Below the pieces are notes generated by a model. The model worked only from the letters and a program-made list of their open reading frames with translations, was not told the DNA's origin and did not search any database. The translations under genes and the position numbers were made by a program. This document shows positions 13,601 through 23,900 of a DNA stretch of 64,000 nt, in pieces. How positions within the stretch are numbered: position 1 is the first letter of the stretch; the number at the start of each line of letters is the position of its first letter. This DNA is from Eremophila alpestris peregrina (taxonomy: Eukaryota; Chordata; Aves; Passeriformes; Alaudidae), in assembly GCA_009792885.1 (NCBI GenBank), contig WMCF01000056.1:4983209-5047208 (forward strand), read 5' to 3'.

Positions 13601-16600
13601 CTCCAGCTGCAGCCAGTGACTGTTCCCACCTCACAGGATAGTCTTATTTTTCTGTAGGAAATTTGTGGAAGAGAAGATGGGAAGCAAGTATGTGGAAGGA
13701 AGGAGCATTGATCTCTCTGAGGTGTACAAGGAGAGCAGCCCCTCCACGCCTCTGTTCTTCATCCTCTCCCCCGGTGTTGACCCATTGAAGGACGTAGAGG
13801 CACTGGGTGAGGCACTGCCCACTCAGACAGGCACCAGCCCAGCTGGCCATCAGCTGCTGTGGCACCAAGCAGCCAGAAATGTATGGCCCCAGTTCAGTAC
13901 TGATACTGACAGCAGACATTCCCCTCCCAGGCACCAGGCTGGGTTTCACCATTGAGAACGGCAAGATCCACAATGTCTCACTGGGGCAAGGCCAGGAGGT
14001 TGTGGCAGAGCACGCCATGGAGGTGGCAGCTGCAGAGGGCCACTGGGTCATCCTGCAGGTGGGTGGGGGCAGTGGGGCACACCACAGCATGCACAGCCCT
14101 GATGGCAACTGGGGACAGCAGGGCACAGAGTCCTGCCTGCATCAGGGCATACCATGCACGGTCACCCCACCAGCGATGGCAGTGACACTGCCTGGGCTAG
14201 CTGTCTGTACTCAGCCCAAGCACCCTCGTGTTGTACTGCACCATCCCCCTGTGGAGCCACAGTAGGAACAAGGTGGGAGGGGGGGAAGTGAGATTCACAA
14301 GGTCCAGAGAATTTCTTTTGCAGAACATCCACCTAGTGGCCCGGTGGCTGGATGCACTGGAGAAGCTGGTGGAGCACCACAGCCAGGACAGCCACCCCGA
14401 GTACCGCCTGTTCATGAGCGCTGAGCCAGCGCCCAGCCCCGAGGCACACATCATCCCGCAGGGGCTGCTGGACAACTCCATCAAGATCACCAGCGAGCCG
14501 CCGACAGGCATGCGTGCCAACCTGCATGGGGCCCTCGATCTCTTCTCCCAGGTACCCTCTGCCGCCCCTGGGCAGCTCCTTGGGGCCGTTCTGGTCAGCA
14601 CGGACGGCTCATCCCCTGCCAGGGTTCCACAGGCCAAGGTGACACCTCAGGGCTGTCACCGCTGCCAGGGACACTGCAGCTGGAGCCAGCCCTCACCAGC
14701 ACATCCTCCTGGAGTGCCCAGAGTCCCCATCTGGCAGGTGTTATGGGGTAACCAGAGCTGCCTGAGGGTTTCCAGCACAAGGAAGTGCCAGGTCACCAGT
14801 GCCCTTCCTGAGGCTGAACCTGGAGCTGCTGCAGCTTTGCCACGAACAAGCTGGCTCAGCTGTCAGCAGAGCATTGGGGTGTGAATTCCTAATTCCTTCA
14901 TACACAAATGAGTGCAAAAAATTACCAGCTAGCAAATCATTAAAATACAAATGTATGCCTTTTCTTTCTAATGAACACTTTCTGTTCTCTTCTGCCTATG
15001 AATGCTCTTCACTAGAGGGGCATCTGATAGCAGTATTCAGCTGCAACCCACCCCCATTGTTCCTCTGCAGGAAACACTGGAGCAGTGCAGCAAAGAAAAC
15101 GAGTTCAGGTGCATCCTGTTTGCACTCTGCTACTTCCATGCAGCGGTGGCCGAGCGGCGCAGGTTTGGTACCCAGGGCTGGAACAGGTCCTACCCCTTCA
15201 ACAACGGCGACCTGACCGTCTCTGTCAACGTCCTGCACAACTACCTGGAGGCCAACCCCAAGGTGAGGGATAGCAAGGTGTCTGCCCCTCAACACAGCAC
15301 ACCCTGCAACAATTGGCCTTTCTTAGAACATGAAGTTTGCAGCACAAACGCCGTCTCCTGAAGGAGCCCAGGGCCAAGAGCAGTTCCTCCCCTGCTCCCT
15401 GCATGCTCAGGCAGGGGAAGTGGATGAGTACTTGGCCTGACTGAGCTGGGTGGAAGAGGCATCAGGCACCAACCAGGGCAAGTGTCTGCCCTGGCCCATG
15501 TGCCTGCCTGGATTGGGATACCATGCCTTGGTGACTGGTGGGTGGTTCCACCTAAAAAGCAAAGCCCACCCCAAGAATGCAGGTGCAGTGAGCAGGGCTG
15601 AAGTCCCACCTTCAGACTTGCCCTCACAGATGTGGTCAGTACTGGCCGGAAAAAAAGAGGGGATTCAAACCACAGATGACTGTGTTTATACTGGGACAAG
15701 GAGAAATCTGTGGGTGATCAAGAGACACCCCTCTTCCCAAGCCTCTGTGTGTCCAGGGACTGTCACCTCGCTGCACAGGTCAATCCTGCAGCCATCCCTC
15801 TGTGGTTGCGTGGGGAACTCCTAGGGAGTCATTTGGGAGTCCCAGCCTGAGCCTGTCCCCTGCAGGTGCCGTGGGATGACCTTCGGTACCTCTTTGGTGA
15901 GATCATGTACGGGGGGCACATCACTGACGACTGGGACCGCCGGCTGTGCCGCACGTACCTGAGCGAGTACGTGCAGCCCGAGATGCTGGATGGGGAGGTG
16001 TCCCTGGCTCCAGGCTTCATGATCCCTCCCCGCCTGGATTATGAGGTAAGAAACATTGCAATTTGCTGTAGAAAACCCCTGCTCTGGGTAAATGTGCATG
16101 AGTCCACATTCCCTCACCAAGGGGCATGTAGGGAGAGAGTGTCAGTCCCCTGGGAATGTGCAGAATTGCTCCAAAAGTAATTCCTGTAGTTGAGACAGAA
16201 AAACTTGGCTGAGACACAAGTTCAAAAAGAGCCTCGGTGAGCACCTGCTGTGAAGGGCCCAGAAAGTGGAGATGGGTTTTCAAGGTTGCAAGGAGCTTTG
16301 GGCTCCTTTGCCTGTGCCTCCAAGCTAATGCTGCCTCTGCCTCAGGCCTACCACCAGTACATCGATGACAACCTGCCAGGAGAGAGCCCCCACCTGTATG
16401 GGTTGCACCCCAACGCAGAGATGGGTTTCCTGACCGTCACCTCGGACAGGCTCTTCCGCACTGTGCTGGAGCTGCAGCCCAAGGAGTCCGAGGCTGCCGG
16501 GGGCTCAGGGGCCTCCCGAGAGGAACAGGCAAGTCCTGGCTCTTTATGGTAGAAATTAACTCTTTTTTTTTTAAGGTGGGCGGAGGTAATTATGGTGGGG

Positions 16601-19351
16601 AAAAAAAACTCTTAAGGGTGACAACTGAGAGGCTTGAGAAGCTAGAGCAGTGAGACAGATACAGGCCTGGAGACAACTGAGAGAGCAGGCCCCATAGCAG
16701 TGAGGAAGGGATGGCAGAGGGAGGGGATTCCAGTCCACACCGTGGTCATTGGCCCTGGGATGGTGGCACATGGCACAGAGGCAGCAGGGTCAGGAACCTC
16801 ACACCCTGATGGGGCCAAGATGCACCACTGGCAACATGGTGGCTTCCGTGGGGCTCCTCAGCAGACAGAGCTGGCTGAGGAACCTCCATTCATGAGAGCA
16901 ACTACTATAAACAAAGATTTAAAGTAACTTTTTTTAAAATTCTTCTTCCTAGCTGCCTGGACTTGACACTTGAATTTCACAGCCTCCGTGGCCTCAGGTG
17001 TCTTACCTTGGTATCAAAAAACAATTACGGCTTTTTAAGACCCAAGAGCAGTTAGTAACAGAACGGAGCATTAGTAACAGAGGAGGAGGTACAAAGAAAC
17101 ACCAGGGCAGAAAAAGAAAAAATCTTACCAGCTTAATTAAATGGAACCTGGAGCATTTTTCTCCGGGCAAGAGAAGTATATGGCATTCTCATTTCAGGTG
17201 AAGTCAGTCCTGGATGAAATCATTGGGCAGCTGCCGGACCCGTTCAACATGGAGGAGATGATGGCAAAGGCAAAGGAAAAGACTCCATACACTGTAGTAG
17301 CCCTCCAGGAATGTGAAAGGATGAACATCCTCACCAACGAGATCAGGCGCTCGCTGAAGGAGCTGGACCTGGGACTGCAGGTACACAGCAGGCAGTTGCC
17401 TGCATCATCTCCCAGTGTTTCCAAAGCACTCTCTGCCTTTGCTGCTGCTCTCACCCATCCAGCTGTGCCAAGTGCAGCTGGGCAGCCCCAGCCTTCTGCT
17501 CCCTGAGCCCACACACAGCCCTCAAGGCTGTCCCACCACTGGCTGCAGGCGGCACTGCCTGGACTTTTCTCTTTTTCAAAGGGAGAGCTGACCATTACAT
17601 CCGAGATGGAAGAGCTGGCAAATGCTCTCTTCTATGACAGTGTTCCAGAATCATGGACACGTTATGCCTATCCCTCCCTCCTCAGCCTGGCAACCTGGTA
17701 TGCAGACCTGCTCCTGAGGATCAGGGTGAGCAGAGTGTGTGTGACAGTCAGAGCTTGGGGTGCCCCAGGACTGTCCCCACCAGTGCACTGGTTTATTGGT
17801 AACTGGGTTAGGGTTAGGGTTTATTTCTCAGTATCAATTTAACCAGCCTGAAGTACCTGGAAAGGGCTGTTACTCCATGAATGGGAGCACAAGTCTGATA
17901 TGGGTTCCCATTACAGTACATCCCTGGAGCAAGATAACATCAGCTCGCCCCCATTTTAACTCTGGGTGTCCCATAAAAAATTATTAAAGCTGGCTTTGTT
18001 AAAAAATAACAGCAGTATTTTCTGCATTATGAATTCAGGGTTTCAGCTTCATTGCTGCAGGGGAATCTGTTGCTTATTCCTCCCACACCACCTCCAGCCA
18101 GTCCCCACTCCACAAGATCAGCTGAAGCTTGGGTTACACACAACAAAGCATCAGCTCTGTCACAGTGTCCTGCAGCTCACAGCACATCCTCCACCTTAAA
18201 GGACTCTGCTGGTTTATTTTCCAGGAACTGGAAGTCTGGTCAACGGATTTTGTGCTGCCTGCAACAGTGTGGTTGGCTGGATTCTTCAATCCCCAATCCT
18301 TCCTCACAGCCATCATGCAGTCCACAGCCAGGAAAAAGCAGTGGCCCCTGGATAAGATGTGTCTGTCAGCGGATGTGACCAAGAAAACCCGTGAGGAGAT
18401 AACATTTCCCCCTAGAGAAGGCTCCTATGTGCACGGGCTGTTCATGGAAGGTAAAAACTGCATCTCTCAGATGTTTCAGACATGGAGCAGGCCCAGCTCA
18501 GCCCTTCTCCCTCATGCAGCTGAGCAGTGTCAGCACTTGCTGGCTGGTCTGCTCTGCCCTGGGCTGGTGGCAGCTGAGAGCAGGGAGCCCTGGGTCCATC
18601 TGGGTCCAGGCCCAGCCACCAGCTGAGGGCAGCACTGCCCAGATCACAAAGCCTTTCCAAACCCAAAATTTGTGCTTTAGCAATTCAGGCTCATGAACCC
18701 CAAGGCTCCTGGAGCTACAGGACCCTACTGAATACATATGTCACATTCTTAGTTGATGCTTGAGTAAGACAAATTGAGAAACTTAAATCCATTATAATTA
18801 CTGCTAATGAGAGGGAAGGAGGCAGTGTAGCAGGGCAACTGAGGGGTCCACTTGGACAAAAGCAGAGAGCATATGGGACAGCATGTGATAGATCCCACCA
18901 GGGCCAGTTCACCTAAAATTCCCACATAAAGCCGTGCCAAAGGGAGGGGTGGGGAAAGACTTTATTCAGACATCCCACACACAGTAAGGCAAATCACAGT
19001 GAGATGAGAACAGACCTGACCTCTGTTGAGCCAGCCCTACGTCAGGGGCCCAGCAGGATGGCCGGGAGGCGTGCAGGGCCCTGACTCGGGGCTGTGGCCG
19101 CAGGAGCGCGCTGGGACGTGCCCTCGGGGTCCATTGCCGAGGCGCGCATGAAGGAGCTGACGCCCGCCATGCCCGTGATCCTGCTCAGGGCCGTGCCCGT
19201 GGAACGCATGGACACCGCCCACGTCTACGAGTGCCCCGTCTACAAGACGCGGACGCGAGGGCCCACCTACGTCTGGACCTTCAACCTGAAGACAAAAGAA
19301 AAAGCTGCCAAGTGGGTCCTGGCTGGCGTGGCTCTGCTCCTAGAGGCCTAG
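109..19351 (+). CDS. DNAH17: Axonemal dynein heavy chain 17, C-terminal 2545 residues (5' part lies left of the window)
   Basis: Outer-arm-type dynein heavy chain, the ATP-driven motor of cilia and sperm flagella. I place 44 coding exons: 109-266, 758-896, 1421-1648, 1762-1899, 2389-2521, 2706-2833, 2925-3073, 3222-3504, 3594-3767, 4347-4554, 4650-4815, 4899-5001, 5160-5307, 5408-5499, 5670-5831, 5923-6087, 6233-6424, 6800-7066, 7542-7703, 8163-8396, 8585-8749, 8844-8939, 9032-9249, 9488-9695, 9877-9992, 10246-10438, 10543-10778, 11059-11175, 11677-11881, 12225-12389, 12511-12651, 12770-12940, 13098-13220, 13355-13548, 13658-13806, 13931-14058, 14324-14551, 15071-15262, 15866-16045, 16346-16528, 17198-17380, 17582-17725, 18225-18450, 19104-19351. 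They total 7638 nt, an exact multiple of three. The AAA1-AAA6 ring, stalk and C-terminal domain are all present. Choosing DNAH17 over DNAH9 or DNAH11 rests on the PGS1-SOCS3 neighbours and is inference. One intron (after 16528) has a GC donor. Confidence 0.95.
1108..1153 (+). repeat. Degenerate hexamer repeat, GGAATT to AGAATT type
   Basis: Inside the intron 897-1420 the sequence steps through GAATTGCAATT, GGAATT, GGAATTAGGATT and AGAATTAGAATT. It is a decayed six-base microsatellite of about 46 bases. No function is implied. Confidence 0.6.
1762..3767 (+). other. DNAH17: DNAH17 AAA2 module
   Basis: Six exons (1762-1899, 2389-2521, 2706-2833, 2925-3073, 3222-3504, 3594-3767). The first ends in the AAA2 P-loop GNAGCGKSQ, visible residues about 213-221. 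Exon 2706-2833 gives the Walker B stretch WIILDGDIDP. Exon 2925-3073 carries the sensor-type segment LTPTMRLIFEISHLRTATPA. In the dynein family AAA2 binds nucleotide but is thought to be mainly structural. Confidence 0.93.
3096..3190 (+). repeat. (GGGAT)n pentanucleotide microsatellite, about 19 units
   Basis: A nearly perfect GGGAT tract of 95 bases with one GGGGT unit near 3171-3175. It fills most of the 148-base intron between the exons ending at 3073 and starting at 3222. Only about 30 bases remain between the array and the next exon, so the array overlaps the likely branch-point zone. Confidence 0.97.
4347..6087 (+). other. DNAH17: DNAH17 AAA3 module
   Basis: Exons 4347-4554, 4650-4815, 4899-5001, 5160-5307, 5408-5499, 5670-5831 and 5923-6087. 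The P-loop GNAGTGKS lies at visible residues about 540-547. Walker B LIYFIDDMNMPEVD is in exon 4650-4815 and sensor-I CMNPTAGSFTID in exon 4899-5001. The tryptophan before YDRNKLTL is split TG|G, which fixes the donor at 4816 rather than at the GTG four bases later. AAA3 is a regulatory ATPase site in dyneins. Intron 3768-4346 shows nothing notable. Confidence 0.93.
6233..7703 (+). other. DNAH17: DNAH17 AAA4 module
   Basis: Exons 6233-6424, 6800-7066 and 7542-7703. The P-loop reads GVGGSGKQS (visible residues about 886-894), the glycine-rich form usual for AAA4. Walker B reads AVFLMTDSQV. The last exon has the conserved VNCTAIDWFHEWP, the AAA4 end leading into the stalk. Intron 7067-7541 has an 11-C run near 7487; intron 6425-6799 is unremarkable. 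Confidence 0.92.
8163..10438 (+). other. DNAH17: DNAH17 stalk coiled coil and microtubule-binding domain
   Basis: Exons 8163-8396, 8585-8749, 8844-8939, 9032-9249, 9488-9695, 9877-9992 and 10246-10438. The first three form the outgoing coiled-coil helix, rich in E, K and L heptads. Exon 9032-9249 opens with NLTELKSFGAPP, the standard start of the microtubule-binding tip. Exon 9488-9695 contains CSWCLNMVRFYEV and re-enters the returning helix. The glutamate at 9249|9488 is split GA|G. This region moves the motor along the B-tubule of the neighbouring doublet. Intron 7704-8162 shows no clear element. Confidence 0.93.
10543..12940 (+). other. DNAH17: DNAH17 AAA5 module
   Basis: Exons 10543-10778, 11059-11175, 11677-11881, 12225-12389, 12511-12651 and 12770-12940. 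They carry VPIPITPDLDPLSLL, then QRWPLLVDAQLQG and the Walker B-like TLLIEDIGE. There is no P-loop, as expected because AAA5 does not bind nucleotide. FRLILHTRCFNPHYKPEV and LINFLVTREGLEDQLL are standard landmarks after it. Introns 11176-11676 and 11882-12224 hold no visible gene. Confidence 0.92.
13098..14551 (+). other. DNAH17: DNAH17 AAA6 module
   Basis: Exons 13098-13220, 13355-13548, 13658-13806, 13931-14058 and 14324-14551. CLRPDRMTYAIR leads into the degenerate AAA6 site ILSPGVDPLKDVE, followed by GHWVILQNIHLVARWL across the junction 14058|14324. AAA6 lacks a functional P-loop in all dyneins. For exon 13355 I use the AG at 13353-13354 because the conserved ALSEMEEF needs it. An internal AG eight bases downstream would lose that stretch. 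Confidence 0.92.
16529..17197 (+). other. DNAH17: GC-AG intron in DNAH17
   Basis: The exon ends ...GAG GAA CAG and the intron begins GCAAGT; it ends TTTCAG before GTG AAG TCA. The joined protein, REEQ followed by VKSVLDEI, fits the dynein family. No GT donor nearby keeps the frame. Apart from the GC, the donor matches U1 well (CAG|GCAAGT), the usual signature of a genuine GC-AG intron. Confidence 0.85.
17805..17821 (+). repeat. Short interstitial telomere-like repeat
   Basis: The bases read GGGTTAGGGTTAGGGTT inside the DNAH17 intron 17726-18224: two full TTAGGG-type units and a partial one. It is too short to imply a telomere fusion. Confidence 0.8.
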
Positions 19352-19456
19352 ACTTTATTGACAATGAAAAACAGCAATATTTTTACTTGTAAAAACCTCC
19401 CAGTCGTGTGACTTGGTCTATGTTTGATTATACCAGAAGCATTTTAGCACAGTATC

Positions 19457-19462
19457 AATAAA
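19457..19462 (+). terminator. DNAH17: Probable DNAH17 polyadenylation signal AATAAA
   Basis: A canonical AATAAA about 106 bases after the DNAH17 stop at 19351. The short 3'UTR and the lack of a closer hexamer make it the best candidate. Confidence 0.7.
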
Positions 19463-20696
19463 AGCAGTGCTGGAGGTGCTGCCAGGAGGAGCCTGCTCTC
19501 GCAGCACACGGAGTTTCAGGGCGGATACTGGTTTTCCACCGGTGGTTTCTGACGTGGTGCTGGTGGGGAGCCAGACCACCGTGGGAAGCCAGACACAACA
19601 ACTGCACATAAGTGCCTGACTCCTTTCCCTGTCCTGGCTTTCCATCATCCCAGTGTCATGGCTCAGTGCAAATTGAGCAGAAACTCCTCACACTCCTGCA
19701 TGGAGCAAATGTCTGGCTGGAGCAGACAGGAGAAGAAAGGTGCAGATTTGGTCCAATTCACCCAACCTGCACAACCCAGAGAAGGTCCAGCTGCAAACAG
19801 GTTCCTCTCTGAAGTATGTTATTTCTACTTCTAGGGTACAGCCCTTTCTTCACAACAAATAATTTGTATCAGCAGTAACACACATTAAGGTGAGTATATC
19901 GGCCAAGGTTTCCTTTGGCATAAAGTCTCACCCTGTGAAATATTTGAACAATTAGTTCTAAAATACAGTTACCTCAAACTTCCCTCACAGCTCAGTCAGA
20001 CAAGCCCCAAGGGCAGGCACAGACAGCAGCTCATTTCTTTACAGAGCAGCAGTATTTATAATCAGTTATGACTGAGTTTCACACCATCAGTTTTTTTCAG
20101 TTGCCAGAAATTCTGTTTGTGGCACTGCCAGATCAGAAACCCTTGCTCACACCCTACCCTGCACTCCCACACCTTTTTACCTGGCTTCCAAACACCTTCT
20201 TTGCAGGATGTTATGGCTCAAGCCTTCTACTTCCAGTAAGTAACACCCCAAACCCACACCAGCACCAAAAATCTTCTCCTGCCATTCCACAACTCATGAA
20301 AGACACTTGTAACATATCTGAATGTGAAGGAGCCAGGCAGACCCTGCTGAGGGAGAGGCCATAGGTAAGTAAAAGGGAAATGGGAACACACAGCATCCTG
20401 CCAGCTGTACAGACTGTTCACAGCACAGGAACAGGCAAGAGTGGTGGTCTGAAGCTCACAAGGGCTTGAGCCATGGGGCAGTGGAACCACCAGGAATCCC
20501 AGGACACCATAAAACTGAAAAGCAAAACCAACTGCCCCTGTTAACCAACACTACAGGGGCAAATCAAAGCCCTGACTGGATACAAAGACAAAAACATTTT
20601 AAATATTCCAGCAATGCTTTCTATTGGCTGGTCAAGATAGCACAAACACAGTCTCTCTCTGCAAAATTCTGAAAGGGACATTTCAGAAATGGGAGT
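19463..20696. other. DNAH17-PGS1 convergent intergenic and 3'UTR interval
   Basis: Tail-to-tail gap. It probably contains part of the PGS1 3'UTR on the minus strand if a distal poly(A) site is used. I see no open frame with family features, no RNA gene and no mobile element. Confidence 0.5.
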
Positions 20697-20702
20697 TTTA
20701 TT
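20697..20702 (-). terminator. PGS1: Candidate PGS1 polyadenylation signal (minus-strand AATAAA)
   Basis: Plus-strand TTTATT, that is AATAAA on the minus strand, lies 266 bases downstream of the PGS1 stop. A longer 3'UTR is not excluded because the downstream gap is 1.2 kb. Confidence 0.45.
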
Positions 20703-20967
20703 TCCATGCATGGAAAATACCAGTGTATGTGTTCTCTGTCAGTGGCCAAAAATTCTAGTAGATAAAACCCAGTCAGGACCTGAGCACTGATCCCAGTCCA
20801 TGGCAGCCAGTACCCTAGAGGAACTGAGAAGTGCCTGGTTTTCCCCACATCATCTGCATGTCCATCATCTTTCTTTCATGACAGAGCACTGAAGCTATTC
20901 ACTGCAGTCAGTGCAATAATTTCCCATAATGGCAGCAAACTCACCCAAAGCAGCAATTTTTCTTCTT

Positions 20968-23900
20968 TCAAAAGAAATTCTTGATCAGAGGTGTCACCAG
21001 CTTCACCCACAGTTTCACGTAACGGTTTGGCTGCTCAAATGTTGATGTTGAGACCACACCTGAGCAGAGGTAAAGCTGCTCTTGCTCCTGAACAGGGAAA
21101 GAAACATCATCTCAGTAAATCCCAAGTGTTAAATTATATAATGGTTTTTCAGATAAAGCTGACTATGGAGCTTGCCACACATATCCACCATTACTCACCA
21201 AGAATTTGCAATTTAAACTCCACAGAGAACAAGGGTAGAGGGTTTTGCCTTTCTGTGCCCCTGAGTAGCATGAGCTTCAGTTTCAGAAAACTCCTCAAGG
21301 CCAGGCTGTAATTGCCAGAAAAGGAAACCTCACCCAGACCTCCTGGGACTGGCTCTTTCTAGACACAGCTCAGGCGCCGCGTTTGCAGATGAATGTGCAG
21401 CCTGATCTCAGCTGAATTACCAGAAACACCCGGGCCCCCTCGGCCTGCACCCAGCTGCTGAGGGAGGAAATGCACCACCCTGCTGATAACACACTCACTG
21501 CACGTGAGAGCAGCACTCTGATCACAGGTAAGTGGGGGTTTTAACACAAACAGTCAGGCTTTAGGATCTGCAGGCTAACAAGGAGCAGAACAGCTCCTGG
21601 AAGTTTGTTCATCATTTTGTTTTATAACTGTCACAAACAGCAGAAAATACTCTGCACTGTTTAAATTCAGGGTGGAACGGGTTAGCAGGGGAAGCAGGAA
21701 CAAAGCACTGGAAAATAGCACCAAAAAGATGAACCAGGACACTAATCTGCCAATTCACTCTAATTTGAGAGCCCCCAAATCCTCCAACAGCTATAGTCAG
21801 CCCTGCTGTGAGGACTCTGCTCCATGACCACCCAGTACGGTGGCAAGGCCAGTTCCCTGAATCAATCTCAGTTCATTCACAGAAGCACCCGAAGACACCC
21901 AGAGCACTCACATTTCTTCCCAAATCTCAGCACACATTTTTAAAATGGAACTGAACATTACATAGGCAAAGTGATTTCATGGCAGCATCCCAGGAATGGA
22001 TTAAGTCTTCTAAAAAAGACCACAGAAAGTAAACACCCAGCCCATCTCAGAATCAGCTTCCAGCAATCAGGAATGGTTTAAAGCCCTTTGAATGAGATCA
22101 CTGCAGCCCTGTGTGAGAAAATTCCTTTGTGTCACATTTCCATTGATTTTCCCCTTCCATTAGAAACAAGCAGAGGCAAGATATGAATTGAAATACTCAA
22201 GCAACTCTTCCAGTAATAGAATTGTTTTTGATTAGATACACTCTGACTCATCCCAGGGAAGAGCCCTGATGCAAGAGGACAATTCCCATTGATCCTGCAG
22301 ACAACTCTGCCAGCACCTGCCTCATAAAGTGCATTTCTGAGGTCTGCAAGTCACACAGAGGCACCAAACTGATCTGCTTTGAAACAGAAATGAAACAGAA
22401 ATGCAGAAGAAATGACTTGGGACAGCAGAAGATTCAGTCAAGACAGCTGGAGAACCAGGAAGGATTTGGAGCAGCAGCAGAACTGCTGAGCATTCCAAGA
22501 TGCCTAATTAAAACAAGAACAGCACAGAAAAACCCTGGGACATTGAATATCAAACCACTTAAAAGTGTTTGTGTCAAGATTATATAATGTCATATCATTA
22601 TTCAAGATAAGGATTTTGTCACAGAACTTTATGGGCATCCCAGCCAGTCCAGAAGCCCTCTTCCAGTCCAAGCTCAGACATTCCAAGGGCCTGGCCTCAT
22701 TACCCCAGAACCCACCATGCCCTGGGCAATGCCCAGATGCTGGGGTTAAGGCTCAGAGGTGCAGCTGGTGAGCAGAGGAGTCAGCAGGTCCTCCAAAGGC
22801 CTGAGCACTGCCAGTACCCAGGGTCACTGGGGACACACATTCCTTCCCGTTACGGCCTCATTTCCCAGCACTGGGCACTTGCAGCAGGCAGCTCATCAAT
22901 AGTCACTTCACTGACAGCTCCTCAGGACTCCCCATGCTCCAGCAGCTTTTGAGTTATTGGAACTGGAGGTTTTTATTGCCACTGCGTCACCAGCACTCCC
23001 CATGTGACCCTGAGGCACAACATCCCCACTGCATCCCCAGAACCTGCTGCTTACCTGATGCAGCTGCTGCTGCAAGGCTTTGTTTTCTGTCACTATCGCA
23101 ACCTGAGCTTCCAAGTCGCGATGAACTGATCGATATCCGAAATTTGGGGAGCCAATCAGGGTCAGGCAGGGCAGGTCACTCCCTGCCAGGTACAGCCACA
23201 GGCCTGCAGGAAAAATGAGGGATAGAGGAAGTATGAGAGCCCAGGGAACAGCCAGGGTGGGCTCACATGGTGAGCTCAGGGTGAATTAAATGCTTTAAAC
23301 GTGCTTTAATCCTGTACAGATTCTGTACAGGACCTGGAGAGCAGAGAGCAGCCCAGCAGGGCCTGCAGGGCTCAGCTGCTATGTGTGACTCCTGGGGTGC
23401 CCTGGCACAGCCCAAATCAGAGTGCTCTGACTGGGAGTGCAGCACCTAGGAACACACTGCCCCAAAACAATCCAGAGCAAGTCCTGCCACTGCATTAGAG
23501 GCTGTTTTGCACCAGTGAATTCAGAAACGCTTAAAGAAGACAAACAGGTTTTCAGTGGAGGAACCAGCCCCGAAGCCCCAGGCAGCCAGGCTAGGTCTGT
23601 CCCGCCTGTCCCAGGGCCAGGGATCAACCCCATCACAGGACCAGGAAATGAGAAAGCATCTCCCAGCTCTGGCAGGTGAATTTAAATGCCACTGTGAAGA
23701 GACACAGAAAAGAAGTCTAAATTATTTCACTCCCTCACTTCCAGAGGAGCCATAAGGGATGAGATCAGACTCTTGCCAGGGCACCTGGCCCCCACTGCCA
23801 CCCACCAGCACAGCTCCCACAGCCCTACCAGCACAGAGAGCAGGCAGGGCAGAGCCCAGGACAGGTTTTCAAGGGAAAGATGGAAACATCACATTATTCT

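Larger units (their letters stand above)
15071..19351 (+). other. DNAH17: DNAH17 C-terminal domain exons
   Basis: Exons 15071-15262, 15866-16045, 16346-16528, 17198-17380, 17582-17725, 18225-18450 and 19104-19351. Landmarks are FALCYFHAAVAERRRFG, GEIMYGGHITDDWDRRL, YTVVALQECERMN, AGFFNPQSFLTA and a last exon ending KWVLAGVALLLEA before TAG at 19349-19351. The exon ending 16528 uses a GC donor. Introns 14552-15070, 15263-15865, 16529-17197, 17726-18224 and 18451-19103 hold no other gene that I can see. Confidence 0.94.
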
